From positions 1,793,074 to 1,857,073 of the forward strand of contig JALPQD010000360.1 of NCBI GenBank assembly GCA_023101885.1: 64,000 bases of DNA, in the 5' to 3' direction. Shown here piece by piece: positions 32,791 to 43,752 of the stretch (position 1 is the first letter of the stretch; each line of letters starts with the position of its first letter). The notes beneath the pieces were generated by a model. The model was not told the DNA's origin. It ran no database searches and saw only the letters and a program-made list of their open reading frames with translations. Made by a program: the position numbers and the translations under genes. Origin of the DNA: Typhlomys cinereus. Lineage: Eukaryota > Chordata > Mammalia > Rodentia > Platacanthomyidae.

Positions 32791-33137
32791 TTCAAATCCC
32801 TATGGTCGACCCTCCCACTTTGGATGTCCATCCACATTCCCATTGGAAGTGACAACCTGCCTACATACAAACGTATGACAGTTTGCCTGTAAGAATTATC
32901 AAGTTTTCATATAAACCACTGAATATATTTAATTCAAATTAAACATGAAACCAGAATAATATTCGGTCCTTATCATGTAGCAGTTACATTGTTTTCTTTT
33001 GTTTCTTTAAAAAAGAACAGTCCATTGCTCTTTAAATTCTGGCAATCTGCAAGGCACAAGTCATATCCAGTTTGGTGAGGCGACAATCCAGCAGCCGCCA
33101 TCCACACTCAGGGTTTTGCGGGGCGGGGGAGAGAGAA

Positions 33138-33143
33138 TTTAAT
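33138..33143 (-). terminator. ARHGAP17: Candidate ATTAAA polyadenylation signal of ARHGAP17
   Basis: On the + strand it reads tttaat. It is the first near-canonical hexamer after the stop. A second ATTAAA occurs near 32928-32933, so the choice is uncertain. Confidence 0.35.
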
Positions 33144-33595
33144 ACAAAATGATTCTGCAGCAAGTCTAAAGGAATGGAAGGTCCTTCACAAGAAAGAAAG
33201 TCCAAGCAGCAGGAAGTAGGTGACTTGCACAAGTAACCAGGTTCAACACGGTGCCCGGTGTGGGATCCCCATCACTGCTGGTGTTATCGGCAACCACCGT
33301 GCTCAAAGAAGCTTCTATGTGCTCCTCGGCAGTAATACTCTTTCTGCTGTAGGTACTTTTTGTTCTGCTTATTTTTGGCATGATTTCCATCCCAGCTGAA
33401 GAAAGCCAACTTCCTCACGACACAGGTCATTCAGCTTTGCACGGTGACCTTCACCCCCTCCTTGGGTCTTGTGGGAGCCCAGTCCTGCGTGGTCAGGCCT
33501 CGTGTTTCCTCCGCGGAAAGCTGTTCACTGTTTGGTCTGCAAAGACAGAGGCTTGTCCGGCCTGGGTTCTTCCCAGGGGCGGCACGTGGCTTTCC
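33138..33595 (-). other. ARHGAP17: ARHGAP17 3' UTR (end estimated)
   Basis: Unspliced sequence follows the stop codon on the - strand. No AATAAA was seen nearby; the first plausible signal is an ATTAAA (33138-33143), which would give a UTR of about 0.45-0.5 kb. The true end could lie lower. Confidence 0.4.
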
Positions 33596-33726
33596 TCACA
33601 AGGCGGTGCTCTCTGTGTCATTGTCTATATCCAGCAGAATGTGGCCGGGCACTTCTGTGCCTGCCAAGTCTGAATGTATTTCAGGGAAGATGCTGCGAAG
33701 CGGTTCTGAAACCCTAGAATTGGTGT
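33596..33726 (-). CDS. ARHGAP17: ARHGAP17 terminal coding exon with PDZ ligand
   Basis: Encodes (D)TNSRVSEPLRSIFPEIHSDL to LLDIDNDTESTAL and stops at the lower coordinate. The last four residues S-T-A-L fit a class I PDZ ligand, the kind of C-terminus through which RICH proteins bind PDZ scaffolds. It follows a long pyrimidine acceptor ending gtccag, about 6.1 kb after the proline-rich exon. Confidence 0.95.
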
Positions 33727-34860
33727 CTGGACAAAAAACACAGGAAGACGTGGTATCAGTGAGGGCAAGAAGAAAGAGGGGCCGGGAAGATGGAGTCAGT
33801 CCGTGCACACACATACTCCCTCCTGAGAGGTCTCAGAAGCAAACTCTTGAGACCCCAGACAGTAGCTGCCTCCCACCGGCCGCCCCTGGTGCTCGTTCTG
33901 TGACCCCTGGGGAATCTTGCTGTGAGAGAAGGGGAACCTCGCTCACGAGGGCCTCCAGCGCACTGACAAAACCCCTGTGCGGCAGGCTCGCTCCTGGGAC
34001 GCGTGACAATTCTTCGGGTGAGAAAACCGAGTCCTCAGTTCTGGCATGAGTCAAAGCCTGAGCTGACTCACTCTGAGCTGAGGAGGGCTGCCCTGTGCAC
34101 TGTCGCCCCAGTAGCAACCCAAAATGTCACAGACACTGTGGGGAGTGTCCCCTGGCGGGGGTGCACAGTCAGCCCTAGCTGATGACAACTCAACTAGACA
34201 CCTAATCTGCAGTTGTTGTTTTTTTTATTTTTAATAACTATTTATCAGAGAGTGGGTAGGGAACATGAGCGATGAGCTGAGGTCGGGAACTGGGAAGACA
34301 ACGCTCCTTCACCAGCAGGCTTCTGAGGCCCAGAACTCAGGCTGCCAGGTGGCGACCCTGACTCACAAACCGGCTCTCTAATCCTCACTTACTAACTTTC
34401 TCTAGTGTTTATATGCACGATTGGCTTTCCACGCCTTATGGCGCTGGCTGAAATCTTGAGACTGCAAACCCACATCTGGAAGCTCTTGCTCCTCTTCCCA
34501 CACTTGCAATGCGCATTTATAGCACAGCTGCTCCCAGAGAGGCCAGTGGGTTTCAGATACGTTCAGTCTCGAACAAGTGTTTTCTGAACTCTAACCATGT
34601 GCACGTGCAGGCCCTGCTTTGCCCGCTGAGGATGTAGCTGTGAGTGACACGTGGCCTTACGGACATCGCAGGGAACAGGGTCCAGCCGGGGAGTGGCAGC
34701 CCACCCGGCTTTTTGAGTAGAAGTGCGCGGTAGCTCACACCACGGCTGGCGTAGCGGAGAAAGGACATGCTTGGTTTGATGTAGCTTCGCGCTGTCAGGT
34801 CAAAGCTGGCAGAGTAAAGCCAGCGTGGCGGGACTCTGCTCAAGTTATGCCAGGGTCGCC

Positions 34861-35575
34861 TCCTCTCGGAAGAGCTGTGAGGGGCCTGGAGGGGCAGCCA
34901 TTACCTGAGGAGGGAATGGCTGCTCTTAAGTAAAAAGAAACTGAGCTTGTTTTAGAAAGGCACTTACAAGAACTTTTCCAAAAAATGCTTCAGGAAGTTT
35001 CTGGCTATGAATTTGTAGGTTATCTGTACTCCAAGAAGGGATGGTATCTGAGCATTACTTGGAGTTCACATGACATATGGAGAAAAACAAGAAATGCAGG
35101 AGATCCACCTCCAGCCAGTGGCTCAGCCAACAGCTGAACATGCTGACTGATAGACATGGAGCTCTGACGAGGCCACCGGTCCTGCTCTGGGCAAGTGCAT
35201 GTCCAGATGGCAGGCCTCCAAGGGACGGGACTGGCACTCGATGCTCTAGGCCATGGATGTAGACTCATCACTTCAACAATTCTGAGTATGTGCTTTAGGT
35301 TCAAAAAGGCTAAGATTATCCTGACAGCAACTTGGACAAGTCTCGGATCTGAGCACAACCCTGAAATGGAGTGCTTCATGATGCGGAGCGACACAGGAAT
35401 CCCACTGTCACTGGTTCCTTACCAGTCTCCTCAGAGTCGAGGTCTAGTCTATGAAAGACTGAATCAACTTTTTGTTACTTTTGTCAGAGAGATTATGCTG
35501 AAGCCTCAGTCAATGTTGGGCTTGACACGATTCTTTTCCCATTATGAAGATGCAAGTGAAGTTCATTAAACATCC
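34861..35575 (+). other. Unrecognised ORF-bearing segment, possible old retrocopy
   Basis: A frame of about 124 codons (35195-35569) follows shorter open stretches in shifting frames from about 34861. The peptide includes ALGHGCRLITSTILSMCFRF and YERLNQLFVTFVREIML. It has no splice-like borders, no clear start and lies antisense in an ARHGAP17 intron. I do not recognise the protein. It could be a decayed processed copy, a repeat, or a chance frame. Confidence 0.25.
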
Positions 35576-35774
35576 AGTGACAAGTGAACACATCTGTTTA
35601 ATGAAATCGTTTGCAGCCATTGAGAAGAACACTCCATTACTCTAGAGAGGCAGCACGGATATAAAGGGAGACAGAGGTAGGACCAAAATATGCACAGGAT
35701 GAGTAACTGAGACCATGTGCCTTCTTGCCTCCCAGGAAAATGAAAAATTTCCGTAATAGCCGTTTTCTTTTTGG

Positions 35775-35855
35775 TGTGCGTGGAGCCGGGGGATGGCACC
35801 CAGGGTCTTATGCACACTACCAAGGGCTCTACTACTGAGTTACACCCCCAACTTC
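35775..35855 (-). repeat. ID-type SINE, antisense
   Basis: ggggatggcacccagggtctta and ctactactgagttacaccccc are the complement of a tRNA-like ID element. Confidence 0.6.
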
Positions 35856-35884
35856 ATGCCTGTTTACTTTTTCATCTTTTATGA

Positions 35885-36172
35885 TGTGCACAGGTATGTG
35901 TGCGCATGTGCGAGTGCACATGCACCTGGAGGCCAGGGGGTGTGTCAGTCCCAGGAGCGCTGCCCACTCCTCTGAGACAGAGTCTCCCACTGGGTGAAGC
36001 TCACCCATTAGGCGAGCTGGTGAGCACAGGAATCCTCCTTTCTCCTCCACCCCAGAGCTGGGATTATGGGCGTGTGCCGCTGTGCCCAGCAAATTTATAT
36101 GGGTTCCGGGATCAAACTCAGGGTCTGCTCTCACAGCACTGCGCTGACAGAGCTGTCTTCCCAGCCTCCACG
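35885..36172 (-). repeat. B4/RSINE-type SINE, antisense
   Basis: gagctgggattatgggcgtg, tatgggttccgggatcaaac and gacagagctgtcttcccagcc mark a B1-like core joined to an inverted tRNA-like head. Confidence 0.75.
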
Positions 36173-36267
36173 CTTATTTTAAAATAAAAATATAAATTAT
36201 TTTCATAAGATACAATCTGAGCATTAGCAAATGCATCTCCAGTTTTACAAGTACTGAGAATGACCCA

Positions 36268-36374
36268 TCTGTGGTCACATTACCCTGAACACGCCCATCT
36301 CAGAAGCTAAGCAGGTGTCCGGCCTGGTTAGTCTTGCATGGGAGAGTGATCTGGTCTACCATGACCCGTGGTGA
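36268..36374 (+). pseudogene. 5S rRNA pseudogene
   Basis: The stretch aligns along almost the whole 5S rRNA: a start like GTCTACGGCCATA, then CACCCTGAAC, then GAAGCTAAGCAGG, GGCCTGGTTAG, ATGGGAGA and a GGTG-like end. About ten bases are missing in the GATCTCGTCTGATCT region and several substitutions occur, so it should not make functional rRNA. It lies antisense inside the last ARHGAP17 intron and has no gene neighbours of its own, as expected for a dispersed 5S retrocopy. Confidence 0.85.
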
Positions 36375-39107
36375 TTGACCCCTGGGGTGTTCTTGTGCCT
36401 TCACTAAGCTAACAAGAATCTCCTGTTTCAACGCTTTTACCAACCATGGTACTTCTCGCCCAGGGGCTGCGTGAGAAGTAACATCTACGCACTTGGCTGG
36501 TGTCAGGGACCTTCTCTGCGGGCTGTAGAAGGCCCGTGGGGCGCGACCATCTAATGAATGCTGTGGCGTTGAATCGGTATCCTCACATGTGCCAGGCCAG
36601 TGCCCTGCATGGAGTCAACTCCTCAGGCCTGGGCATGTGGGTTTAAAATCTAACATTATCCTTGATTAAGAGTAGTTTGTTCAAGGTAAATGAGAAAATA
36701 AAAAGCTGCCATTGATGCAGACCCCCTGCTTATTATGGGTTGTCGGTGTTTTTCATCTCAGCTCACCCCTCACCAACTGGACTTGGCCTGACTACACAGA
36801 GCTGAAATTCTCCCACAAGTGTCTCGGTCCTCAGCATGAGGAATCGACAGAGGAACAGACACACCCATGAAGAAGGAACGAGGCCACCTGGGACCACCTG
36901 TTACACATCTGTGAACATGTTTAGTACTCAGAACATTCGACAGCAAGCACGGGCAAAGCCAGCCCTCCTTAGTGCATGCTCTATTAGTAAGGATGCAGGC
37001 AGGCAGGGTTAGGGTGACGGGTTAGTGACAGGCATTAGTGCACAAATATGATCTTCAGGTAGCAAAATGCTTTGGCCAATCAGGTGCCTTTTCCTTACCA
37101 TTAAATATTCCAATTTCAGTTCTTACTGAATATGGCAGGTCATACATCTAAATTATTTAATAAAATGTTTATATTAGAACACTCTTTGCTAAAACTGTTA
37201 CTGTAAAGACAGCAAGATGCAACTCTTTTACTTGGGAGGTTAAAATCCTGTCCTCCAGCATTGCAGTGAAGAGCCTGGTGTTGAGAACGTGGGGAACCCC
37301 TCTTCTCCACAGCTGAGCTCTGCTTCTGGGCTGCAAGGACCTCCCAAGTGCTCACGTTACTCAGCCACCTCAATTCAACTCCTCAGTATTCAATTGTCCA
37401 CACGGACACCATTCGGGAAGCTGTCTGACATGTCCGAGGGAGAGCATGCTGCCATGTAGCTCGGCTGCCCTCTTCGTCCTCTTGTGGACCTCCCCACCCC
37501 CTGGGCCGTCCAAGGATGGCTACTGACAGTGCGATTAGCATCAGCGGGACTCTTAAATTCTGAATTCTGGCCTCCTGTGTACTTCCAGCAGTGGCCCAGG
37601 GGACCTTAGAATGCTGTAGGTTAACACTACAGCCGAACACAAGGGTTGTCTGTCATGGGGATCTTGAATTTCACAAGCTAGGAGAACTCAGAGTACAGAC
37701 TACAGACTAGCTTGAAAAACAGCTACAATATTAAGAAAAAGCATTTTTACATGTAAATTTTCACTATCTAATTAGAAAGTATAGTGAATGACAAATCAAA
37801 AAAACAATCTTTGGGCAAAAATATGCCGGGCGACAATGGTATCTGAGAACAGGTCAACTGTAGTTTGTCGTCTTTCCACTAGTATAACTAAAGGGAAAGG
37901 TCTAGGCACGTCACATTCATCGATGTGCTAGAGGCTCAGCCTTGGTTAGAGTTTAGTCACGTGGCATCTGGGCCCCCAGCACCTGGGTTAAGTACCAGGC
38001 TGTGAACGCCCGTGGAGGAGCAAACACTAGCGGCTCCTGGAACCTGACCCAAGTGGAGAACACTCATCCTCATGCCCACAGCCGTCGAGGGCTTGTTAAG
38101 CCATTGTACCGTAACGAGTGTCTTCCTGGGGTGCCTTTAAAAGCTACAGGTTTAGGAAGCAAACTTAAGCATGCTGGAATGCAAAAGGCTTAAAGGAATT
38201 AAGGATAAGATTACTGGGGGGAGATTGCTTTTTGTTCCAAGAATTTCAGACATCAATTAAGAAGCTCCATGCAGTTAACTTGCATTTAAGATACAAAAAT
38301 TACAAAACGAAGCACAAGGCACTTTCGGTGGTGACTGCAGCCTGGTCTTCTTGCTAGATGTCGCTGAGCCAATGATGTGCAAATGGACCGATGTGAGCAC
38401 AGGGCTGCGAGGGGCTTACCAAAAAGAACACTCTGAGCATCTTATCTGAGGACTTCAATAGGGCTGTCAATCTACTTACATCCTCCTCCTGCAAGTGGAG
38501 CACTGCGGCTCACGCTTTTTGATGGACAAGAGGGACCACTACATGCTGCAGAACAGATGGCCAGCCGCCTGCCACGGCACAGGGTCAGATGGCCACTCTG
38601 GAGCACAAAGTCAAAAGCACATACACAGAACCCGGCTAAGCAGGAGCATTCGAGCTGCTTGGGGAGGTTACAGACCTTAGTCCTGGAAACCTTCCTCGCC
38701 TGAGAGGGCACTAGGAAGAGCATCTATTGGGAAACAAACAGTAAACAAACCAGTGCGTTTTTGTGGCTTTCAAAAGAAATGCTATGGTGCCCTAAGAACA
38801 GTTATTACCATTGACAACATGGGCCGAATGTGCATTATGCTCCTGGGAGAGTTATTCAGAGGTATTTGTGTGCTTGGCTCATCGTCTGGGGAGTCAGTGT
38901 AGGCTGCGCTGCACTCTTTCTGCCCCGAAGACACTCAGAAGGGCCAAGGGTCAGACCCACAGTTTGGGGCTTCTACAAGCATGCCTCTTGCCAGGACAAG
39001 CTACGACTGGGCTGCTGGACAGAGGTGTGGCCGCGAGAGGCAAGTTGCAGCCCAAATCACCATGAAAACATTTCAAAATTCAGTATTTGGGATGGAAATA
39101 CATATAT

Positions 39108-39310
39108 TAACCTGTGGGGGGGCACTGGGTCTCAAGGGTGCTTTCAGGAATCACCTTAGATAGCTTTGATCTCCTATTTGCAAGGCTCTGGAGTTTCCCA
39201 GGCTCTGATTTCCAGGATCCAAAGTACAGACTGCCACCATCTCTGCCTGGCATTTCGATGTGGGATCTGAATTCAAGACCATCTGCTTTCGAGGCAGTGG
39301 CTTAACATGT
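39108..39310 (-). repeat. B2-like SINE, subfamily A, antisense
   Basis: ctctggagtttcccaggctc and catttcgatgtgggatctga are the complement of the subfamily-A body. The outer ends are missing. Confidence 0.75.
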
Positions 39311-39829
39311 TTCCATTGGGATTTCAGTGAAGTCTCCCCGGCTGTCAGCCACTGGAGGCTAACGCTTTGAGATGATGGACTGCGTGAGTTGTCTTCCCAG
39401 ATCCACATTAACATGAGTCACGTTTTTAAAGCCGTATCAGAAACTGTTCACTTACAATGTTTTTTTACTTTTACAGTAATAAACTGTTTTTTTTTCTTTA
39501 CTTGTTTTTAAAACAAGGATGTACTCATGGAGCCCAGGTTTGCTGGCCTCGAATTTGGTACACAGGCTAAAGATAGTAATAAGGCATTCATTAAGATATG
39601 GATGCCATAATAGAGGCAGGCCATGAGCAGGAAGGATATCATCCCTCAGGCTGATCTGATAGAAAGGCCGCTCTGCAGGCCACTTCACTACTGTGTCTGG
39701 CAAAAACTGCAAGACTCAGACCGCATGGGCGCTGCAGCGTGTCCATCAGCCGTGCACGCAGGTCCGGGCCAGCAGGCACAGCCTGTGGCCGGCTACAAGC
39801 CCCGTAGCCAGGTGGGAGCCCCTACTCAC

Positions 39830-40348
39830 CAGTGACGATCTTGGAGGCCGTGGGCGCCAGGCTGTCCCCCGCGGGGGTGCAGGGAGGGTGCGGGGGTGGC
39901 GGCACGTTGGGCCGGTTCCGGGGCTTGGGTACTGGCCGCGGTGGTCTCGGGAGGGAGCCGGTGTGTGGCTGCGCGGTCTCAGGGCTGCCCGCCGGGGCAC
40001 CCGGGGCATGGGCAGCAAAGCTTGGCTTGGCTAGGGGCGGCGTGCTGGGGGGAGTGGGGGTACGGGGCGGCGTGGGACCCGGCTGCTCCAGTCCGGGCTC
40101 GGGCACCTTGGCGGGCATCTGCATTGGAGGCTGCGGCGGCGGGTGGCTGGGCGCCTGCAGGGGCGGCAGGCTGCTGGAGTAGCGGCGCGGGGCAGAGACC
40201 TGGGGGGTGGCCGAGCCGGGGGCCGGGCCGGCCGGCTGCGCAGGCGGAGACGGGCTTCGCGTGGATGGCTTCGGGGAGCTCTGGCCCCCGGGGTGCCCGG
40301 GAGGTGGGTTTCCTGGCTTGGGGGGTGCAGGGGCAGGCTTCTTCACAG
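39830..40348 (-). CDS. ARHGAP17: ARHGAP17 large proline-rich exon
   Basis: This 519-nt, GC-rich exon encodes about 173 residues from (A)VKKPAPAPPKPGNPPP to TASKIVT. It contains many SH3-ligand-like motifs, such as PAPAPPKP, RSPSPP, TPTPPSTPP and PRPVPKPRNRP, which in this protein bind SH3 partners such as CIP4. It appears about 30 residues shorter than the human segment as I remember it, with in-frame gaps between GGQSS and PKPSTR and within the PMQMPAKVPEPGLEQP area. Acceptor gtgcag, donor gtgagt. Confidence 0.93.
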
Positions 40349-40722
40349 CTGCACACGGGAAAAAACAGGCTCAGTTAGAGCCGCACGGGCCGGCACGAGG
40401 ACCTCAGCTAGGAGACCAGGGACAAGCTCACCCGCGCCCTCTCCAGGGATGGGTCAGGGCCCCGCCTACCCATCAGACCATCTGGCATTCAGAAAGCCAA
40501 GAAAACGCAAAGGAAAACTGGATCCTGGCCATAGGAGAGAAAGGCTTTGTAGTGGAAGGTGCCACTGTGTTGATGAACTGGGGAGAGTTGGAGCCAGCTG
40601 TGGAGGTGAGATGCCAACAGTGTCTTGGTGTGGCAAATCCGCCAAGGGGGGGCCCAAGTGCTGAGGGACCCCAGGCCAGCCATGAACAGGAGCTCAACTT
40701 TTCTATAAATTTAAATTATTTG

Positions 40723-40962
40723 GGCTGGAGAGGTAAAACTGCCTCACAGGGAGTCCTGAGTTTGGATCCCAGGTTCCACATAAAAATGTACTTCCAGCTC
40801 TGGTGAACAGAGCCTGGAAATCTCAAAGTGAAGCAAAAAGAAGGTAGAAGCAATCCAGGATGATTCCCATGGTCAACCTTAGCCCTCCACAGGGACACCT
40901 AATGGCCTCAGAGACACACACACACACACACCAAATAAATAAAGTATTAAAAAAAAAAAAAA
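40723..40962 (+). repeat. B2-like SINE, subfamily A (head shortened)
   Basis: gggctggagaggtaaaactg head with part of the A-box region lost, gttccacataaaaatgtact body, and a (CA)n plus AATAAATAAA tail. Confidence 0.85.
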
Positions 40963-41739
40963 GACCCTCCAGCAAATGTTCAGAGTAAGGGGACAAGGGG
41001 GACAAGGCCTCCTCTAGTTCTTCCAGGCCTGTCAGACCCACACATGCTTCCTGAGTCCCCACTCTGTGGCAGATACACATGAGGGTTGAGGTGCATGAGA
41101 TAGGTTAGAGCTTTCCACACCAAGAACTTGGGGAGACTAGCAGCTAAAAAGACAAATTATAAAAATTTAGATGAAGGAAAAACCTGGGAAAAGTAGGACG
41201 GACAGGGGAGGATCTGCTGCATTTACAGGGAAAGTGACCTTTGAGCGCAGATCTGAATGAAGACATGGAACGGAATGTTCTGGAAGAGAAAGCAACAGGT
41301 GCAAAAGCTTTGCGGAGGGAATGTGCTTAGTGCATCCAAGACACTGAGAGCAGAGTGTACTGTGAGGGGACACTGACGGGGCTCCTGGGAGGGCCAGGCC
41401 CATTTGGGAGAGGACCTGGGGGTGCACAGGAGCCATGGAATCCCAACAGAGGGTGTGGCTTCGCTGTGCTTGGAAGCAACACCCTTGGCCCCTGGGTGGA
41501 GACAGGCAGGAACAGTTCAAATCTTAGTCAGGATCCAGAAAGCTCTGGCCTCAGGTCACGGGCTCCGGTGGCTCCTGAACAGAGCGAGGCCCAGAACACC
41601 GGCCTGCTAGACCGTGGGGTGCATCCTGCAGAGCCGCTCTCCTCTGTCAAGCTTTGCAGCTCCCAAGGGAACAGTCTCATGTGCCTTTATTTGTTTTTCT
41701 CTTTTCTTTAATGCTTTTTTTTTTTTTTTAAACATTTGC

Positions 41740-42018
41740 CTCGCCTGCTTGTCATTCTTTGTGTGGATACGCATGCGCACACATGAAGGCCAGTGGCACA
41801 GCACCTTTCCACTGCTCTCTCTCAAGACAGACCTCTATGAGCCTGTAGCGCCCTGGTTTCTGGCTATGCTGGCAGCCAGCAGGCTGTGACACCCCTCTCT
41901 TCGTGCTGCAGTCGCAGGTGCATGTGGTTGCATCAAGCTTTCTACTGGGCTGAGGTTCCAAACTCAGATCCTCTGCTCGTGCAGCAAGCGCGCTTACTGC
42001 TGAGTCATCTCCTAGTCC
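41740..42018 (-). repeat. B4/RSINE-type SINE, antisense
   Basis: Contains gcgccctggtttctggctat, gttccaaactcagatcctct and the complementary head at 41995-42018. The segment 41793-41930 is matched at 42626-42765. Confidence 0.65.
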
Positions 42019-42128
42019 TGCTTGTCCCAACAGCCATGGGAAAGTGCTGCCCAGGTCCACCTGTCTCCTCCAGTCACTGTGGGAAGCTCACACCCTCCCC
42101 ATAGCAAGGAGCGTAGAAGGTTACTCAC

Positions 42129-42298
42129 CGCGGCGCAGGGTGTGAGGGCTGGGACCCGAGGCGTTGTGAGATGGGCCCACGGAGAGTTGGTGGGAGCTGC
42201 TCCCTGCCTGCGCTTGGCTTTGGCCGGTGGTCATCTGACTACCGCTTCTCCCTGGTGCAGGGACTGCAGCAGACAGAGTGTCCTTGGGTTTTGGAGGA
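42129..42298 (-). CDS. ARHGAP17: ARHGAP17 exon: Ser/Gln-rich linker
   Basis: Encodes (S)PPKPKDTLSAAVPAPGRSGS through GPSPHTLRRA. It is a low-complexity region rich in Ser, Gln and Pro joining the cassette to the proline-rich tail. It diverges from my recollection of human mostly in the Gln-rich middle. Acceptor tttag, donor gtgagt. Confidence 0.92.
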
Positions 42299-42625
42299 CT
42301 AAAGAGAGTAAAAGTGATATTAGCGGCCAGGCTTCCCTGATGAGAGAGCTAAGCTGCACAGTAAAATCTGGCTGCTCACTAGTGTCCCAGGGAGTACAGT
42401 TCCAGGACCCCTGGAGACACACAACCCAAGGATGCTCAAGCCGACACACGATGTGGCAAGAATGACAAGAGCAACCCATCTACGCTCTCCTGATCCTTGG
42501 TGATGGAGACGTGATGGAAACAGTGTTACATGGCACTGCTCGGGGCACCAGGAAAAATATCCCTGTGTGTTTGATACATACATGGCTTTTCAAAAAATAA
42601 TTCTGCTCCTTATCTGTTGCCAGAG

Positions 42626-42765
42626 GGCACAGCACCTCTCCACTGCTCTCTCAGGCCTTCTCGAGACAGACCCCCCTGAGCCTGGAGCGCCCTGGTTTCT
42701 GGCTATGCTGGCTGTCCCCACACTCTGTAGAGAAAGGGTGCTGCGGTTCCGGGTGCATGTGGACA
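42626..42765 (-). repeat. Second copy of the 41793-41930 segment
   Basis: Shares ggcacagcacct, tccactgctctct, gcgccctggtttctggctatgc and gggtgcatgtgg, in the same orientation, on the other side of an ARHGAP17 exon. Confidence 0.7.
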
Positions 42766-43629
42766 TGGGGGAGGAGGAGGTAGAGGGACTGACTGCGTAA
42801 GACTCTATGTTTAGCTCTAGTCTCAGCTCTCTCAGGTGAGAGAATCTGAAATTCCAAATGCACACAGGGCCAGTAAGCTAAGATTTACTTACAAACTACG
42901 TATCCTGGGGATTGCTTGCCTCACACTGGCTTCAAGTATCACACAACCATCAAAACGGTGTGCACGTCCAAGCACTACACTAAGCCTCGAGTTCTACTCT
43001 GCTTGCACTTAAATTGGGCATTATTTTCACAAAACACTGTACAAAACCAAGTTTTTAACAACAGCATAATAATACTCCCCATTAATAAGTGTTTAGTAAT
43101 TGGCAGTTATTTGGGCTGAGGGCAGAGAGACGCTCTGAGAAGCAACTGATGGCTCAATCAGAGATAATCAGCGCGGGGAGGGACCCCAGCTCAGTCCTCC
43201 TGGCCCAGAACTTTGTTCTACAGAACTCTAAGTGACATCGCTATCAGGGTCACCCGGGAGTGGATGGCGTCAGTGACATGCACAGGACCAGGACCCCGTC
43301 AGCCTTACTGTGCTGAAGATTAACTCCAGACCAAGTGCCATGATGAGATGGAAACAGGTAAAACATGGTGAAACAGAAACATTTACATGAAAACATATGT
43401 ATGGAGCTGCTACTGACCAAGTCCCTGTGGTGACCACGGCACGTGCACGAGGCCCCATGGGGCGGGAAGGCTTCATGCGCCATTACTGGAAGCGGACTTC
43501 CCAGATTATGTGAGAAAAGACTTCAGGAGTTCAGCTACGCTGGCTCAACAGGAGTCGCACAGCGGCCTGTTCTGTTGGTAGTATTAGGCCTCATACAAGC
43601 TATGGCAACCAGCCATAGCCCCCCCCCCT

Positions 43630-43752
43630 CTGAGTTTTTATTTTGAGACAAGGCTTTACTGTTTCCCAGGTTGGCCTTGAACTTGTGATCCTTCTGCTTC
43701 AGCCTCTTCAGTGACTAGGATTTATGGGCTGAGCTACTAGATGCAGCTAGAC
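43630..43752 (-). repeat. B1 SINE, antisense
   Basis: ttgagacaaggctttactgtttcccaggttggccttgaac and the cttcagtgactaggattt portion are the complement of B1. Confidence 0.8.

Larger units (their letters stand above)
33727..39829. other. Last ARHGAP17 intron (~6.1 kb)
   Basis: Mostly unique sequence. It holds the unrecognised ORF-bearing segment, an ID fragment, an RSINE, the 5S pseudogene and one antisense B2-like SINE, all listed separately. Stretches 33727-34860 and 36375-39105 show no recognisable element. Confidence 0.6.
40349..42128. other. ARHGAP17 intron
   Basis: Contains a B2-like SINE and a B4/RSINE listed separately. The remainder, including 41000-41740, has no recognised element. 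Confidence 0.6.

Noticed and set aside
33444..34049. 201-codon frame on the + strand
   Set aside because: It is antisense across the ARHGAP17 terminal exon and 3' UTR. An antisense transcript is possible but nothing in the peptide supports a protein.
39979..40356. Several long frames on both strands over the proline-rich exon
   Set aside because: GC-rich sequence lacks stop codons; only the ARHGAP17 frame has splice borders in phase and protein similarity.
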